From Bacillota bacterium (GTDB lineage: Bacteria > Bacillota > Clostridia > Lachnospirales > Lachnospiraceae): a stretch of DNA of 64,000 nucleotides. The position numbers were made by a program, and so were the translations under genes. Below are positions 50,978 through 59,926 of this stretch, piece by piece; position 1 is the stretch's first letter; each line of letters opens with the position of its first letter. Below the pieces are notes generated by a model, which searched no databases, had not been told where the DNA came from, and saw only the letters and a program-made list of their open reading frames with translations. The stretch covers positions 70,585-134,584 of the forward strand of contig JAEZZO010000049.1 of assembly GCA_023418475.1 (NCBI GenBank), written 5' to 3'.

Positions 50978-53173
50978 CCCTACCGTATTTTCGTCTATCC
51001 AATAACCACCATGCTCTTTTATACGGTTTCTTACAGTTTTTTCCGATACACCCATGTATTCCGCCAAGGCCTGAATGGTCACATTTCCATTAATGCCCTG
51101 TGCTTCAAATGCTGTTTCAAGGGATTCTTTACGTTCCTTTTCCTTCGCTTCCTTTGGCTTTCGTTTATTGATCGCCCTTTTCCATGAAGGGGCTTCTCCC
51201 TCTGCTTCCACATCGTTCAGGCTGCCAATCCGGTCTACATGATGTACAGGATAATCAAACCATAAATTAACTGGATCAAACTTCGGGAACTCTCTCAGTG
51301 TACCTTCAATGCGCCATGCAGTACGCTGCCTTACTGTCTTTTCTGCTGCAAATAGCTCCTTCTGCATTGCCTTGTTTACATCAGGTTTTAAATACTTCTC
51401 ACATAGCTTAGCCATAACATTCTGACTGCACATATCATCCTGTGAAGGTTCATAATCTGGTCTGTATTTATCCAACCAATCCACATAAACCTGACAGACT
51501 GCTTTATTAATCTCTTGAGCGGTTAAGGTATCTGTTACCTCCAGCTCAATCAGGTCAAGCAGCGCATCAGGATCCCGGGCGAATACTCCTGAGCCGGAAG
51601 CTCTGTCCATACTCTTCTTGCCGCCCTGACCTCCTTTGGAATGGTGGTGACAATATATAACCGCACACCCTAACTCCGTACACACTTTATCAAACTGATT
51701 GCAGAAATGGGCCATCTGGTCAGCGCTGTTCTCATCCCCGGTAATGACCTTGTAGATTGGATCTATAATGATTGCTATATAGTTTTTCTTGGCTGCCCTA
51801 CGGATTAGCTTTGGCGCCAACTTATCCATTGGAACCGACTTTCCTCTCAGGTTCCATATATCTATGTTGCTAAGATTATCGGGAGGCCATCCAAGAGCCT
51901 CGTACACATCCCTAAAACGATGTAGGCATGAAGCCCTGTCGAGTTCAAGGTTAACATACATTACCTTACCCTTAGTACAATACCAATTAAACCAATTACG
52001 CCCCTCTGCAATCGCACAGCACAGTTCTATAAGCGCATAGGACTTACCTGCCTTCGACGGACCGGCCAGCAACATTTTATGTCCTTGACGCAAAATACCA
52101 TCAATCAGAGGCGGTGAAAGCTCCGGAAGGTTATCCCATATATCCGCTATACTCTCCGGCTCGGGAAGATCATCGTTAATACTTTCGATCCATTCCTTCC
52201 ATTCGTTCCAGTTTTCCTTGCCGATGTTGGTATCGATCAGGAATTGCTTCTGACCATTTCTTATTATTCCGGGCATTCTGGAGAGTCTGGACGGGTTCTT
52301 ATTCTGTGTGTCGACCTTTAGTCCGTTTTTCTTGCAAACATCATATAAGTAATCAACACGCTTCCGGTATTCTTCATAATTGGCCGCATCAACCTTCACA
52401 ATAGCATGAATACTTTTCTTTCCGGAATGGACCATGCATGCAACTGGAAGGTCAAGCTCCCGGATAATTGCATTTTGCTTATCAATATCTGCATCATCTG
52501 ACTCTACCAGAGCGTACCTGAATTCTGTTACATTTTCATTTTTTACACCTTTGCCATCTAGGGGATTGAAGCGGATCCAAGCCCCCGCTTCTGGTTTATA
52601 ATCTCCTAAAACAGCACCTATATCACCATCACATTTGTTAAGCTGCTGAATTAGCTCACCAGCCGTCCTGTCTGAACTTCCTTTCGTAGGTAAATACTTT
52701 CCATCTTTCTCCCAGCTTTCGGTTACATAACCAACATTCTCAGCCGCTTCAAACAGAGTCTCAAGATACTTTACAAGCTGTCCTACTGGATCCCAATTAT
52801 CATCCGGTTGAATTATTTCTTTCCCTTCGATCCAACTCCGATCAACGACAACCCCATCTTTTGGACCGATGATATCATCCCAATCGATCTCATGGCTGTC
52901 ATCTGTGTAATATGGTTCCCATCCGTTATCTTTGGCCATCTGTACGATGGTACCTCCGGTAACCGGAGTCGCAGCTCCACGGAAACTGTCCCATTTTTTG
53001 AAACATTCACCAGAATGATATCTTTTTGTATCTCTACGACTCCAATTTTCCCAGTCAGAGGCAGTATATCCGGCTTCCTTCAGCGCCATCCCTACATTTA
53101 CCCACTCCTGGTAATCAAGCATGGAAGGATCTATGTATTCCAGTAATTCCGTTAATTCATATTTGTTATCCAC
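50963..53173 (-). CDS. Primase-helicase (PriCT-2, primase-like, RepA-type ATPase, helix-turn-helix)
   Basis: 736 residues. Domain order: a PriCT-2-like start (about 15-95, WVNVGMALKEAGYTASDWENWSRRD); a primase/polymerase-like part (150-340, with SGKKSIHAIVKVDA and NPSRLSRMPGI); a RecA/RepA-type helicase (360-580; Walker A LLAGPSKAGKSY, Walker B IAIIIDP, then YCHHHSKGG); and a C-terminal helix-turn-helix (VTIQALAEYMGVSEKTVRNRI). It should start and unwind phage DNA replication. The gene ends inside the iteron-like array, supporting an origin there. Confidence 0.9.
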   Translation of the reverse strand: MDNKYELTELLEYIDPSMLDYQEWVNVGMALKEAGYTASDWENWSRRDTKRYHSGECFKKWDSFRGAATPVTGGTIVQMAKDNGWEPYYTDDSHEIDWDDIIGPKDGVVVDRSWIEGKEIIQPDDNWDPVGQLVKYLETLFEAAENVGYVTESWEKDGKYLPTKGSSDRTAGELIQQLNKCDGDIGAVLGDYKPEAGAWIRFNPLDGKGVKNENVTEFRYALVESDDADIDKQNAIIRELDLPVACMVHSGKKSIHAIVKVDAANYEEYRKRVDYLYDVCKKNGLKVDTQNKNPSRLSRMPGIIRNGQKQFLIDTNIGKENWNEWKEWIESINDDLPEPESIADIWDNLPELSPPLIDGILRQGHKMLLAGPSKAGKSYALIELCCAIAEGRNWFNWYCTKGKVMYVNLELDRASCLHRFRDVYEALGWPPDNLSNIDIWNLRGKSVPMDKLAPKLIRRAAKKNYIAIIIDPIYKVITGDENSADQMAHFCNQFDKVCTELGCAVIYCHHHSKGGQGGKKSMDRASGSGVFARDPDALLDLIELEVTDTLTAQEINKAVCQVYVDWLDKYRPDYEPSQDDMCSQNVMAKLCEKYLKPDVNKAMQKELFAAEKTVRQRTAWRIEGTLREFPKFDPVNLWFDYPVHHVDRIGSLNDVEAEGEAPSWKRAINKRKPKEAKEKERKESLETAFEAQGINGNVTIQALAEYMGVSEKTVRNRIKEHGGYWIDENTVGKKTK

Positions 53174-53194
53174 CTTTTACTACCTCTTCCTGTT

Positions 53195-54775
53195 TTATTC
53201 CGGCATGTATTGTCCGGGAATAATATCTCTTGGTACCTGCCATCCATTCGCTGCGATTCTATCGATTAGATTTTTTGCTGTTTCAAACTTCCATGTACCA
53301 ACATGCTCAAAACCTCTGCCTTCCAGGAAGCGGATCTGCTTAGGTGTGGTTAATCCTTCCCATCTGCGTTTATCGAGTCTATCCAGAAGTTTTGCCGCCT
53401 TTCCTGCATTATCAATTTGATCAGGAAAGATACCCAGTTTCTCAAGGGTCTGAATTTGCTTTTCAGAAGGCAGACCGGCTTCCCATCCAAATGCCGGCAC
53501 GTAATTCGCCAGATCTTCAGCCTGAACGCTCATTTCGAATTGAAGAGGATCCACTAGTTTACGCTTACGGTTCTTCATTTCCTGCAGAACTTTTGCAAGC
53601 GCTTCTTCTCTCTGTGCAACAACATCCTCCGCAGCTTGCTTTTCCGCTGCTTCGATATCAATAGGGCATCCAGCTGCTTCTATGTTCTCTGTCATTTTCT
53701 GAGCTATTTCTTCATTCTCGCAAATCAAGTGGGCAGGATGACATAACTCATGACGTTCTGTGTGCCAAAGAAAATCTAATAATAAAAGATGATCTTTGCC
53801 TGGAAATAGTCGGGTACCACGCCCCACCATTTGACTATATAGAGCTCTTACTTTTGTTGGCCTAAGTACTACGATACAATCTACACTTGGACAATCCCAA
53901 CCTTCTGTAAGTAGCATTGAGTTACAAAGTACGTTATATTTGCCAGCATCAAAATCGGACAATACTTGCGCACGGTCTCCGCTATCACCATTGACCTCAG
54001 CTGCTGCAAATCCTTTACTGTTTAAGATATCCCTGAACTTCTGACTGGTCTTAATTAACGGAAGGAATACTACCGTCTTACGATCCATACAGTATTTCAC
54101 CATTTCATCAGCTATCTGGTATAGATATGGATCCAGTGCAGTACCGATATCGACAGCCTTAAAATCACCGGCCTGAACTCCTACTCCACTAAGATCAAGT
54201 TTAAGCGGTATCGTTATTGCCTTAATAGGTGACAGGAAACCTTCTTTTATTGCTTTTGGAAGCGTATATTCATATGCAAGACTTTCGAAATAACTTCCGA
54301 GGTTCTTCATATCGCCTCGGTCTGGCGTTGCTGTTACTCCTAATACTTTTGCATTGCTGAAATACTGTAATACCTTCTGATATCCATCAGATATGCAGTG
54401 GTGTGCTTCGTCAACGATAATACTGTCAAAGTAGTCCTTCGGAAACTGCTGCAGGCGTTTATCTCTCATTAATGACTGAATGGATCCAACTACTACACGG
54501 AACCAACTCCCGAGACATGTTTCCTCCGCTTTTTCGGTTGCACATCCAAGTCCAGTAGATTTACTCAACTTATCTGCCGCCTGATCAAGCAGTTCGCCCC
54601 GGTGAGCCAGGATTAATACCCGCTCACCATTTCGAACACAGTCTGCAGTTACATCAGAAAAAACAATCGTCTTTCCTGTCCCGGTAGGCAGCACCAGAAG
54701 AGTTTTAAGAATTCCCTTGGCCCATTCAGCAAAGATAGCTTCCTTTGCTTCTTTCTGATATGGTCGTAAACTCAT
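53195..54775 (-). CDS. DEAD/DEAH-box superfamily 2 helicase
   Basis: 526 residues. Walker A LPTGTGKT near 31, DEAH box VDEAHHCISDGY near 125, LGVTATPDR motif III-like, and motif VI QMVGRGTRLFPGK near 315 are all present. Two-domain helicase core plus a C-terminal part (410-520) with PSEKQIQTLEKLGI-type repeats. Typical phage replication or recombination helicase. It overlaps the DUF669 stop by one base. Confidence 0.92.
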   Translation of the reverse strand: MSLRPYQKEAKEAIFAEWAKGILKTLLVLPTGTGKTIVFSDVTADCVRNGERVLILAHRGELLDQAADKLSKSTGLGCATEKAEETCLGSWFRVVVGSIQSLMRDKRLQQFPKDYFDSIIVDEAHHCISDGYQKVLQYFSNAKVLGVTATPDRGDMKNLGSYFESLAYEYTLPKAIKEGFLSPIKAITIPLKLDLSGVGVQAGDFKAVDIGTALDPYLYQIADEMVKYCMDRKTVVFLPLIKTSQKFRDILNSKGFAAAEVNGDSGDRAQVLSDFDAGKYNVLCNSMLLTEGWDCPSVDCIVVLRPTKVRALYSQMVGRGTRLFPGKDHLLLLDFLWHTERHELCHPAHLICENEEIAQKMTENIEAAGCPIDIEAAEKQAAEDVVAQREEALAKVLQEMKNRKRKLVDPLQFEMSVQAEDLANYVPAFGWEAGLPSEKQIQTLEKLGIFPDQIDNAGKAAKLLDRLDKRRWEGLTTPKQIRFLEGRGFEHVGTWKFETAKNLIDRIAANGWQVPRDIIPGQYMPE

Positions 54776-55218
54776 TAGAAATTACCTGCTTTCCATTGTG
54801 GACCTGCAGGCTGCCCTTCTGTAGGCTCATAGAATTTTTTAATCTCGTTGTAGTCTTTTCCTTCATACTTTTTAATACCAACCTTACATCTTCCAACGGA
54901 TCCGGGGACAGCGTTCCAATTCATTGTGACTTTTTCTCCATGTTTACGCTGACCAATTGCTGTGAAGAATGCACATAACATCCCTTCAGTCTTGGAATGA
55001 AGAAATAAATTATGTTTAATAACCGTTTCTCCTTCCTCTCCCTGGATCTTAATATATACGGCTGCCTTATTACATGGAGGAAGCTTCTCACTTCCGTTAT
55101 GTCTGCCGCGTTCAAAGCTTACCACTTCAAAGTTATAATCACCTTCTGGAAGGAGCACAAACTCCGGTCCATCATTTTCGATCTGATCATCCCAACCTAA
55201 TTCTCTTTCAATATCCAT
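54775..55218 (-). CDS. DUF669 family protein (single-strand-binding-like)
   Basis: 147 residues. PEFVLLPEGDYNFEVVSFERGRH and KLPPCNKAAVYIKI are the DUF669 signature. These proteins accompany phage helicases and recombinases and may bind single-stranded DNA. The C-terminus QWKAGNF resembles that of the ATPase encoded at 56364 (TWKAGEF), suggesting a shared docking tail. Confidence 0.88.
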   Translation of the reverse strand: MDIERELGWDDQIENDGPEFVLLPEGDYNFEVVSFERGRHNGSEKLPPCNKAAVYIKIQGEEGETVIKHNLFLHSKTEGMLCAFFTAIGQRKHGEKVTMNWNAVPGSVGRCKVGIKKYEGKDYNEIKKFYEPTEGQPAGPQWKAGNF

Positions 55219-55236
55219 AATTCTTATCTCCTTTTT

Positions 55237-56364
55237 CTAGTTAAATGGTATCTCATCTGGTTCTACAGCTACGAATTCTCCGCGGCTGATTTTAAGGCTG
55301 CGGCTCATTTCGCAGACTTTATCAAAAAATGGAACAACCCAACCATTAATAAAATCGCTGCCGCAATTTGCAAGTGGTGTATCTTTAGGAAAATATCCTC
55401 TTTGTGCTACAACCTCCATAACATCTGCTTCCGTCATGTTTCTGGTTGACATTAGATCTGCAAGCGCCTTTGGAATGTCTTCCGGAGCTTTCGGCGGTTC
55501 GGGTAGATTTATCTTGTCATTTGACGGATCGGTTTTTTGCTCTTTTGGAGTATTAGCCACTGGAGGTAATTTTTCAGGTTCCTTAACCGGAGGATGCTCC
55601 TGTCTTATTGGCATCTGCGTCATTGTTAATCCAGTAGGAATGCAGTGAGCAATTGACTGGTATTCAAAAGGCAATTCTTCCGGAAGATCATGTCGGTTTT
55701 TGGCGTCCCAACAATTATGGTGGGTGGTATACATTACCCTTTTACCGCCCTGTGCCTTGTTTTTTCCTTTTTGTGCTCCCTGTCCATCTACATTGACCAC
55801 GTAGGTCTTGTAGTTTGCAAATAGCACCATATCAGCCCATTCCTTCACCAATGGAGAGGTTTGGGAACCTGTCTTTTTGCCGAGCTTTAATTCGTACCTG
55901 TCGTATGCTCCTAATTCATCTGGTTGCTCAAATTTACGCATTTGAGCATGTGCGGTAAGTACTACATTAATACCGCTATCTACTACATCCTGCAGTTGAT
56001 TGAGTAATCGCCCAAACTCCTCCTTGACATATACATAGCCGTTTCCATATCCGAAATCCTCTATGCCGGATTTTTGATATTTGGCAAGAATATGTTCAAC
56101 GCACATCTGTTCCGCCCAGTCAATTGTGTCAACGATTAGCGTTTCGCAAAGCTTATCACGCTTTACCTCATCGATTTGTTGTTTTAACATTGTCCAGCTG
56201 GACGCCTTTGGAGCTCTAGGCACATCCATTCGCGCTGTGCTGCCCTCTGTGTCTAAAAACAATGGCCCTGGGAACTTACTGGCAAATGTAGATTTGCCGA
56301 TTCCCTCTGGTCCGTAGATTAAAACTTTTTGCGCTTTTTTTATAACGCCTGTAATGATTTGCAT
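55237..56364 (-). CDS. RecA-like phage ATPase (AAA_24 / Sak4 type)
   Basis: 375 residues. Walker A YGPEGIGKST near 18 and Walker B ETLIVDTIDW near 78 with the family's TTHHNCWDAKNRHDLPEEL later on. The region 240-290 is Pro/Lys-rich, and the C-terminus ends EPDEIPFN, like the acidic tip of SSB proteins. It probably works with DUF669 in single-strand annealing. It overlaps the SbcC-like gene by one base. Confidence 0.88.
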   Translation of the reverse strand: MQIITGVIKKAQKVLIYGPEGIGKSTFASKFPGPLFLDTEGSTARMDVPRAPKASSWTMLKQQIDEVKRDKLCETLIVDTIDWAEQMCVEHILAKYQKSGIEDFGYGNGYVYVKEEFGRLLNQLQDVVDSGINVVLTAHAQMRKFEQPDELGAYDRYELKLGKKTGSQTSPLVKEWADMVLFANYKTYVVNVDGQGAQKGKNKAQGGKRVMYTTHHNCWDAKNRHDLPEELPFEYQSIAHCIPTGLTMTQMPIRQEHPPVKEPEKLPPVANTPKEQKTDPSNDKINLPEPPKAPEDIPKALADLMSTRNMTEADVMEVVAQRGYFPKDTPLANCGSDFINGWVVPFFDKVCEMSRSLKISRGEFVAVEPDEIPFN

Positions 56365-57665
56365 TAAAATTCACCTGCTTTCCATGTGTTTTTTGTTTCG
56401 GGTACCTGCTCAGGAATATGTTCCTGTCCGACTGCATATCCATCCTCGATAATGATAGAGCACTCGCTTCCAGTACTTACCCTGGTAGCAATTGCCTGTA
56501 AGCCTTCCTGTTCCAGCCATTCTCCGAATTCTTTTAACGTTTCAATATCCATTTGCTCTAACTTATCCAACAGGACAAATCCGCATTTCGGATTAAGCTT
56601 CCGTACAATAGCAGTTGACACTTTGAGCTGCTCGGAGCCGCTCATACAATCCCACTTCTTACTGTTGTAAGTTAATTCTCCGTCAATGACCGATAATCCA
56701 GGCAACGGAAGATCAGCTTTGTTCAGAAGATCAAATTTAGCCTGACGTACTGAATTAATCTCACCAGTAAGTCGGTTGTACTCAGCTTCATACTGATTTG
56801 CATCTTCTTCTGCTTTATCCTTATCTAAATTGGATCTTACTTTACGGTTAATTGTTTCAATATTGGCAATATTGGCTTCAAGCTCTGCAGTTGATTCATC
56901 ATGCAGGTCCTCGGAGGTTTTAAAGGCAATAGTCATGTCATTATCAGCTTGTTCCAGCTGCTTTGTGTATCGTTCAAGTTCATCCCTTAATGCATTGACC
57001 TTTTCCGCTAGTGCATTCCGCTGCGCTTGTATACGATATGCATTATCCCGCTTTCTCTGGTTCTCGCAATTCTTAGCCAGGATATCCTGTTGCTGTCGTA
57101 TCAACTCCAATGCAGATACCGGCTCCTTCGGAGCATCTGGATAATAAGGCTGTTCTTTAGCAAATTTCTTTTTCTGATCCGCAATCTGACCGATAGCAAG
57201 GCGCTGATTATACTTTTCAGTTTCCTGACGTTCTAATTCCACAAGTTGCTTACCTACACCGATGATCTGCAGGAGTATATTTGCTTTTTCCTTGTTTGTA
57301 GATTGCATAAACTTCGGAAGATCGAGAGACAATTGCTCTACAAATTCATTTAAAATCTGTTGGCCGGCTTTATGTCCTGTTGGATCAATGACACTAAGTG
57401 TACTGTTTTTTCCTTTGCGATCAATTACCAAACCATTGGACATTACCATATGTAAATTAGGGGGAATTACAGATCCTTCACGCTGCGGATCAGAGGGGCG
57501 ATATTTTTCGCCGCCCAATACCCAAGCAATTGCATCCAGTACAGAAGTTTTACCTTGCCCGTTCTTCCCACCAATTACGGTAAGCCCGTTCTGTGTAGGC
57601 TCGATTTTTACAGCCTTTACACGCTTTACATTTTCGATTTCAAGCTTATTGATTTTTATACTCAT
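56364..57665 (-). CDS. SbcC/RecF-like ATPase (AAA_23)
   Basis: 433 residues. Walker A GGKNGQGKTSVLDAI is near residue 33, a coiled coil spans about 170-290, and the C-terminal half has the ABC signature region MSGSEQLKVSTAIV and Walker B FVLLDKLEQMD. It is a short version of the SMC/SbcC fold common in phage recombination modules. The tail is TWKAGEF. Confidence 0.9.
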   Translation of the reverse strand: MSIKINKLEIENVKRVKAVKIEPTQNGLTVIGGKNGQGKTSVLDAIAWVLGGEKYRPSDPQREGSVIPPNLHMVMSNGLVIDRKGKNSTLSVIDPTGHKAGQQILNEFVEQLSLDLPKFMQSTNKEKANILLQIIGVGKQLVELERQETEKYNQRLAIGQIADQKKKFAKEQPYYPDAPKEPVSALELIRQQQDILAKNCENQRKRDNAYRIQAQRNALAEKVNALRDELERYTKQLEQADNDMTIAFKTSEDLHDESTAELEANIANIETINRKVRSNLDKDKAEEDANQYEAEYNRLTGEINSVRQAKFDLLNKADLPLPGLSVIDGELTYNSKKWDCMSGSEQLKVSTAIVRKLNPKCGFVLLDKLEQMDIETLKEFGEWLEQEGLQAIATRVSTGSECSIIIEDGYAVGQEHIPEQVPETKNTWKAGEF

Positions 57666-57671
57666 AGCTTC

Positions 57672-57935
57672 CTATGCCTCCCTGGTTGCCGCATATGCTT
57701 GAATAGCACAAGCCCGGCATATATACTTACCATTAATTTTCTTAAGACCTTCAGATGTTCCGCAGATAGCACATTTCGGTGTATCTCCCTCATAATTCTG
57801 CAGTATAATACCCTCGTCACCTGTAAAGATCTCCAACGGATCTCCCTCTTTAATATCCATGACCCTTCTTAGTTCCATAGGAATAACAATTCTCCCAAGA
57901 TCATCAATTCTCCTTACAATACCTGTTGCTTTCAT
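57672..57935 (-). CDS. AbrB/SpoVT-type regulator with zinc ribbon
   Basis: 87 residues. The N-terminus (ATGIVRRIDDLGRIVIPMELRR) is the AbrB swapped-hairpin DNA-binding domain; the C-terminus carries CAICG and CRAC, a zinc ribbon. It is the first gene of the recombination block and may regulate it through the palindrome upstream. AGGAGG precedes ATG. Confidence 0.9.
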   Translation of the reverse strand: MKATGIVRRIDDLGRIVIPMELRRVMDIKEGDPLEIFTGDEGIILQNYEGDTPKCAICGTSEGLKKINGKYICRACAIQAYAATREA

Positions 57936-57961
57936 AATTTATTTGACCTCCTTCAATATCG

Positions 57962-57976
57962 GCTGTATAATACAGC
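57962..57976. promoter_or_regulatory. Palindromic site upstream of the AbrB-like gene
   Basis: GCTGTATAATACAGC is a perfect inverted repeat with one central base, 27 bases upstream of the AbrB-like start. A second GCCCT/AGGGC fold with an inner GGAG/CTCC pair follows (57997-58025). They may be operator and leader structure. Confidence 0.45.
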
Positions 57977-58032
57977 TATAGTTTATTTGTTTTGCGCCCT
58001 GACGGAGTTGCGACCTCCTAAGGGCTTTTTCT

Positions 58033-58143
58033 TTAGAATAAATTGATTAGCATGGCTGCTGCTCGTGCTCCAATAATGATGCAGAACCCAACCGTAAAAG
58101 AAGCTAATGCAATCTGCAGATAGTCTTTTAACTTTTCAATCAA
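58033..58143 (-). CDS. Very small membrane peptide (36 residues)
   Basis: TTG start, seven bases after AGGAGG. The peptide IEKLKDYLQIALASFTVGF continues as one membrane helix. Its TTG overlaps the stop of the upstream gene, so it is part of the early operon. Confidence 0.55.
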   Translation of the reverse strand: MIEKLKDYLQIALASFTVGFCIIIGARAAAMLINLF

Positions 58144-58259
58144 GCCAGTACCTCCTTTCTCTCAAATCCGGTAACGTGTCCGTCCTCAAGTATTACTCCC
58201 CAACCTCTTTTTTCATAAGCTTCGATACAATCTAGGATAGTAACAATATCATAGTTCAA
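58140..58259 (-). CDS. Very small phage protein (39 residues)
   Basis: TTG start after GAGGAG. Sequence contains YDIVTILDCIEAYEKRGWGV. It overlaps genes on both sides. Function unknown; small early proteins of this type include excision factors, but nothing here proves that. Confidence 0.55.
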   Translation of the reverse strand: MNYDIVTILDCIEAYEKRGWGVILEDGHVTGFERKEVLA

Positions 58260-58401
58260 GTTTCTTCATCTCCTCTCTTTCGATCATCACCAGGGCCTTG
58301 ATAATGGCTGTATGTACCTCCTCCTGCCAATAACTCGGGATCGTATATGCACCATTATCAATTTCCTGCAGGATGATCTGCGCCTGTTCTGGTTTAGTCA
58401 C
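58249..58401 (-). CDS. Very small phage protein (50 residues)
   Basis: GTG start after GGAGGGG. Starts TKPEQAQIILQEIDNGAY. Its GTG overlaps the end of the broken gene upstream. Function unknown. Confidence 0.55.
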   Translation of the reverse strand: MTKPEQAQIILQEIDNGAYTIPSYWQEEVHTAIIKALVMIEREEMKKLEL

Positions 58402-58654
58402 TGCTTGTCCCCTCCTTTCCTTTCACATTTTCTATAGCTTCTTTGCCGATGCATGGGAAAAAACTTCCCATGTTCTCCATACGGCCGGGTAAATGATAAA
58501 CTTTGCTTATCAACTGCAAAAATCCCGACTTCTCCCATCAGCTGATAGATCACTGGAGATGGGACCTTATAAAAGTTATGTAATATATCAATTAGCTGCA
58601 GCAGATCCCCTTGAGTCCAACTCCGTTAATACTTACTGTAATTTCGATTTTCAT
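58398..58654 (-). pseudogene. Small early gene broken by a one-base frameshift
   Basis: An ATG after AAAGGAGG opens a frame that ends after 20 codons. The next frame is open to 58398 and encodes a coherent protein (DLLQLIDILHNFYKVPSPV, then DKQSLSFTRPYGEHGKFF). Adding one G to the four-G tract (58607-58610) joins the two into 85 residues. A slip in that tract, real or from sequencing, is the simplest cause. Confidence 0.6.
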
Positions 58655-58700
58655 TACTCTTTGATGCCTCCTTTCCAAGCTTGTCCGCCTCAGTTACCGC

Positions 58701-58874
58701 CTAAGCGGTTTTATCATCAGTTGTCTGTTGTGTTCTCGCTTTACGGTAATACGGTCTAGCGGCTATTTCTCCGCATCTCTTTAATATCTCTTTCTGCTTC
58801 TCTGGAGATACGATACAATCATCTTTTATGATAATGTGTGTATTCCCATCATAATAATCTTTTACTACTGCCAT
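58701..58874 (-). CDS. Small phage protein (57 residues)
   Basis: ATG after GGAGATGATGAG; starts MAVVKDYYDGNTHIIIKDD and contains EKQKEILKRCGEIAARPYY. It overlaps the antirepressor stop by ten bases. Common small early gene of Firmicute phages; function unknown. Confidence 0.65.
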   Translation of the reverse strand: MAVVKDYYDGNTHIIIKDDCIVSPEKQKEILKRCGEIAARPYYRKARTQQTTDDKTA

Positions 58875-59563
58875 ATCTCATCATCTCCTTTCATATATCT
58901 TATGCGCATCTGGTTGTACACCTTGACGGTTACTATCCTGTTTTTTCTATTATTTAAGCCATTGTATATACTCTGGCTTACTGATATATCCATGCAATAT
59001 TTATCTGCTAAACCCATAAGATTTACCGTGTCCTCCAAAATCGGCTGCCTATCTGTCAACATCTCAGGTGACATTTCATCTTTCTTGACCATCTTCGAGT
59101 ATCCATGCATTGTAGAAACTGCTTTATTGGCAATCGTATTGGCCTTTATGAAGTCTATTCTTCCAGCTTGACGTAAACTACCATTCAGTTTTGACATCAT
59201 TTCCTTCTGGTGATCCTTGTCCAACATCCGGAAGATCTGGAATCCTTCGACCCCAGCAGACTGACGAAGACTTTTCAGTATGTCATAAACCCAATTTTGA
59301 AAATCAACCGCTTCCTTCTTTCTTGACCTCATAATCACTTCGTAGAGACCCTTTTCAGAAACAATTGATATTTCCTGATTGCCTCCAGGGGTACTCATTA
59401 AATGAGTATCCTTTTGATTTACCTGAACCTTTCTCAACATACTATCAAGTCTTATGTATTCGAGCGCCTCAGCCACATCTTTAGCCACTGCCCACCATTC
59501 TCCTTGTTCTTTCTCCACAAATCGGATATGGTGTCCTGCCCATGTTTCTGTTTTGATATTCAA
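58865..59563 (-). CDS. BRO-N/antirepressor-type phage regulator
   Basis: 232 residues. BRO-N domain: FVEKEQGEWWAVAKDVAEALEY, then VSEKGLYEVIMRSRKKEAVDFQNWV. The C-terminal half is helical with a FQIFRMLDKDHQKEMM segment. Such proteins bind DNA or the repressor during induction. TTG start directly after the Cro-like stop. Confidence 0.88.
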   Translation of the reverse strand: MNIKTETWAGHHIRFVEKEQGEWWAVAKDVAEALEYIRLDSMLRKVQVNQKDTHLMSTPGGNQEISIVSEKGLYEVIMRSRKKEAVDFQNWVYDILKSLRQSAGVEGFQIFRMLDKDHQKEMMSKLNGSLRQAGRIDFIKANTIANKAVSTMHGYSKMVKKDEMSPEMLTDRQPILEDTVNLMGLADKYCMDISVSQSIYNGLNNRKNRIVTVKVYNQMRIRYMKGDDEIWQ

Positions 59564-59809
59564 TTAAATCTTCCTTTCTTGCTGTTCGCGTTTCTGAACT
59601 TTTGGAGCAAAAAAATAACACGGAATATCGTCCCTACTTATACCGAGTAAATCCACACCTCTGCTAATTTCAGTTTGCGAAAATTCAAGCTTGTTTGTTA
59701 GCCTTTGACTAAGCGATACTCTTCCTATTCCAAGCGCTTCTGCAAATTTATCCTGCGTCTCAAACACTTCCTTTATTTTTCCTCTTAATTTTGAGTAATC
59801 AAAAGCCAT
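59564..59809 (-). CDS. Cro-like helix-turn-helix protein
   Basis: 81 residues of the DUF739/Cro type: FDYSKLRGKIKEVFETQDKFAEALGIGRVSLSQRL is the helix-turn-helix. It faces the CI-like repressor gene across a shared operator region. A copy of the operator (59584-59599) lies within its own 3' end. GAGGAGGA precedes ATG. Confidence 0.88.
   Translation of the reverse strand: MAFDYSKLRGKIKEVFETQDKFAEALGIGRVSLSQRLTNKLEFSQTEISRGVDLLGISRDDIPCYFFAPKVQKREQQERKI
59584..59599. promoter_or_regulatory. Repressor operator O1, inside the Cro-like gene
   Basis: GTTCGCGTTTCTGAAC, a 16-bp site with GTTC/GAAC ends, matches the three sites in the intergenic region. Confidence 0.6.
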
Positions 59810-59830
59810 AGGTTGTCCTCCTCTCTTATT

Positions 59831-59846
59831 GTTCGTGTTTCTGAAC
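59831..59846. promoter_or_regulatory. Repressor operator O2
   Basis: GTTCGTGTTTCTGAAC lies two bases from the -10 of the Cro promoter, so a bound repressor would block it. Confidence 0.7.
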
Positions 59847-59848
59847 TA

Positions 59849-59877
59849 ATGATATCACTATGAAAAATTAAAGTCAA
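59849..59877 (-). promoter_or_regulatory. Early lytic promoter (Cro side)
   Basis: On the minus strand TTGACT, a 17-base spacer and TATCAT form a strong sigma-A promoter between operators O2 and O3. Confidence 0.75.
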
Positions 59878-59884
59878 TATATAG

Positions 59885-59900
59885 TTTCGCGTTTCTGAAC
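59885..59900. promoter_or_regulatory. Repressor operator O3
   Basis: TTTCGCGTTTCTGAAC lies just upstream of the early promoter -35. It differs from O1 only at its first base. Confidence 0.65.
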
Positions 59901-59926
59901 TTTTCTTATTATTTTCATATTTAATT

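Noticed and set aside
50701..50980. CRISPR array
   Set aside because: The repeat units are short and T-rich, spacing varies from 32 to 46, and no cas genes are present.
50763..51002. A 79-codon minus-strand frame through the iteron-like repeats
   Set aside because: It starts inside the primase-helicase gene, has no ribosome site, and its low-complexity sequence is explained by the repeats.
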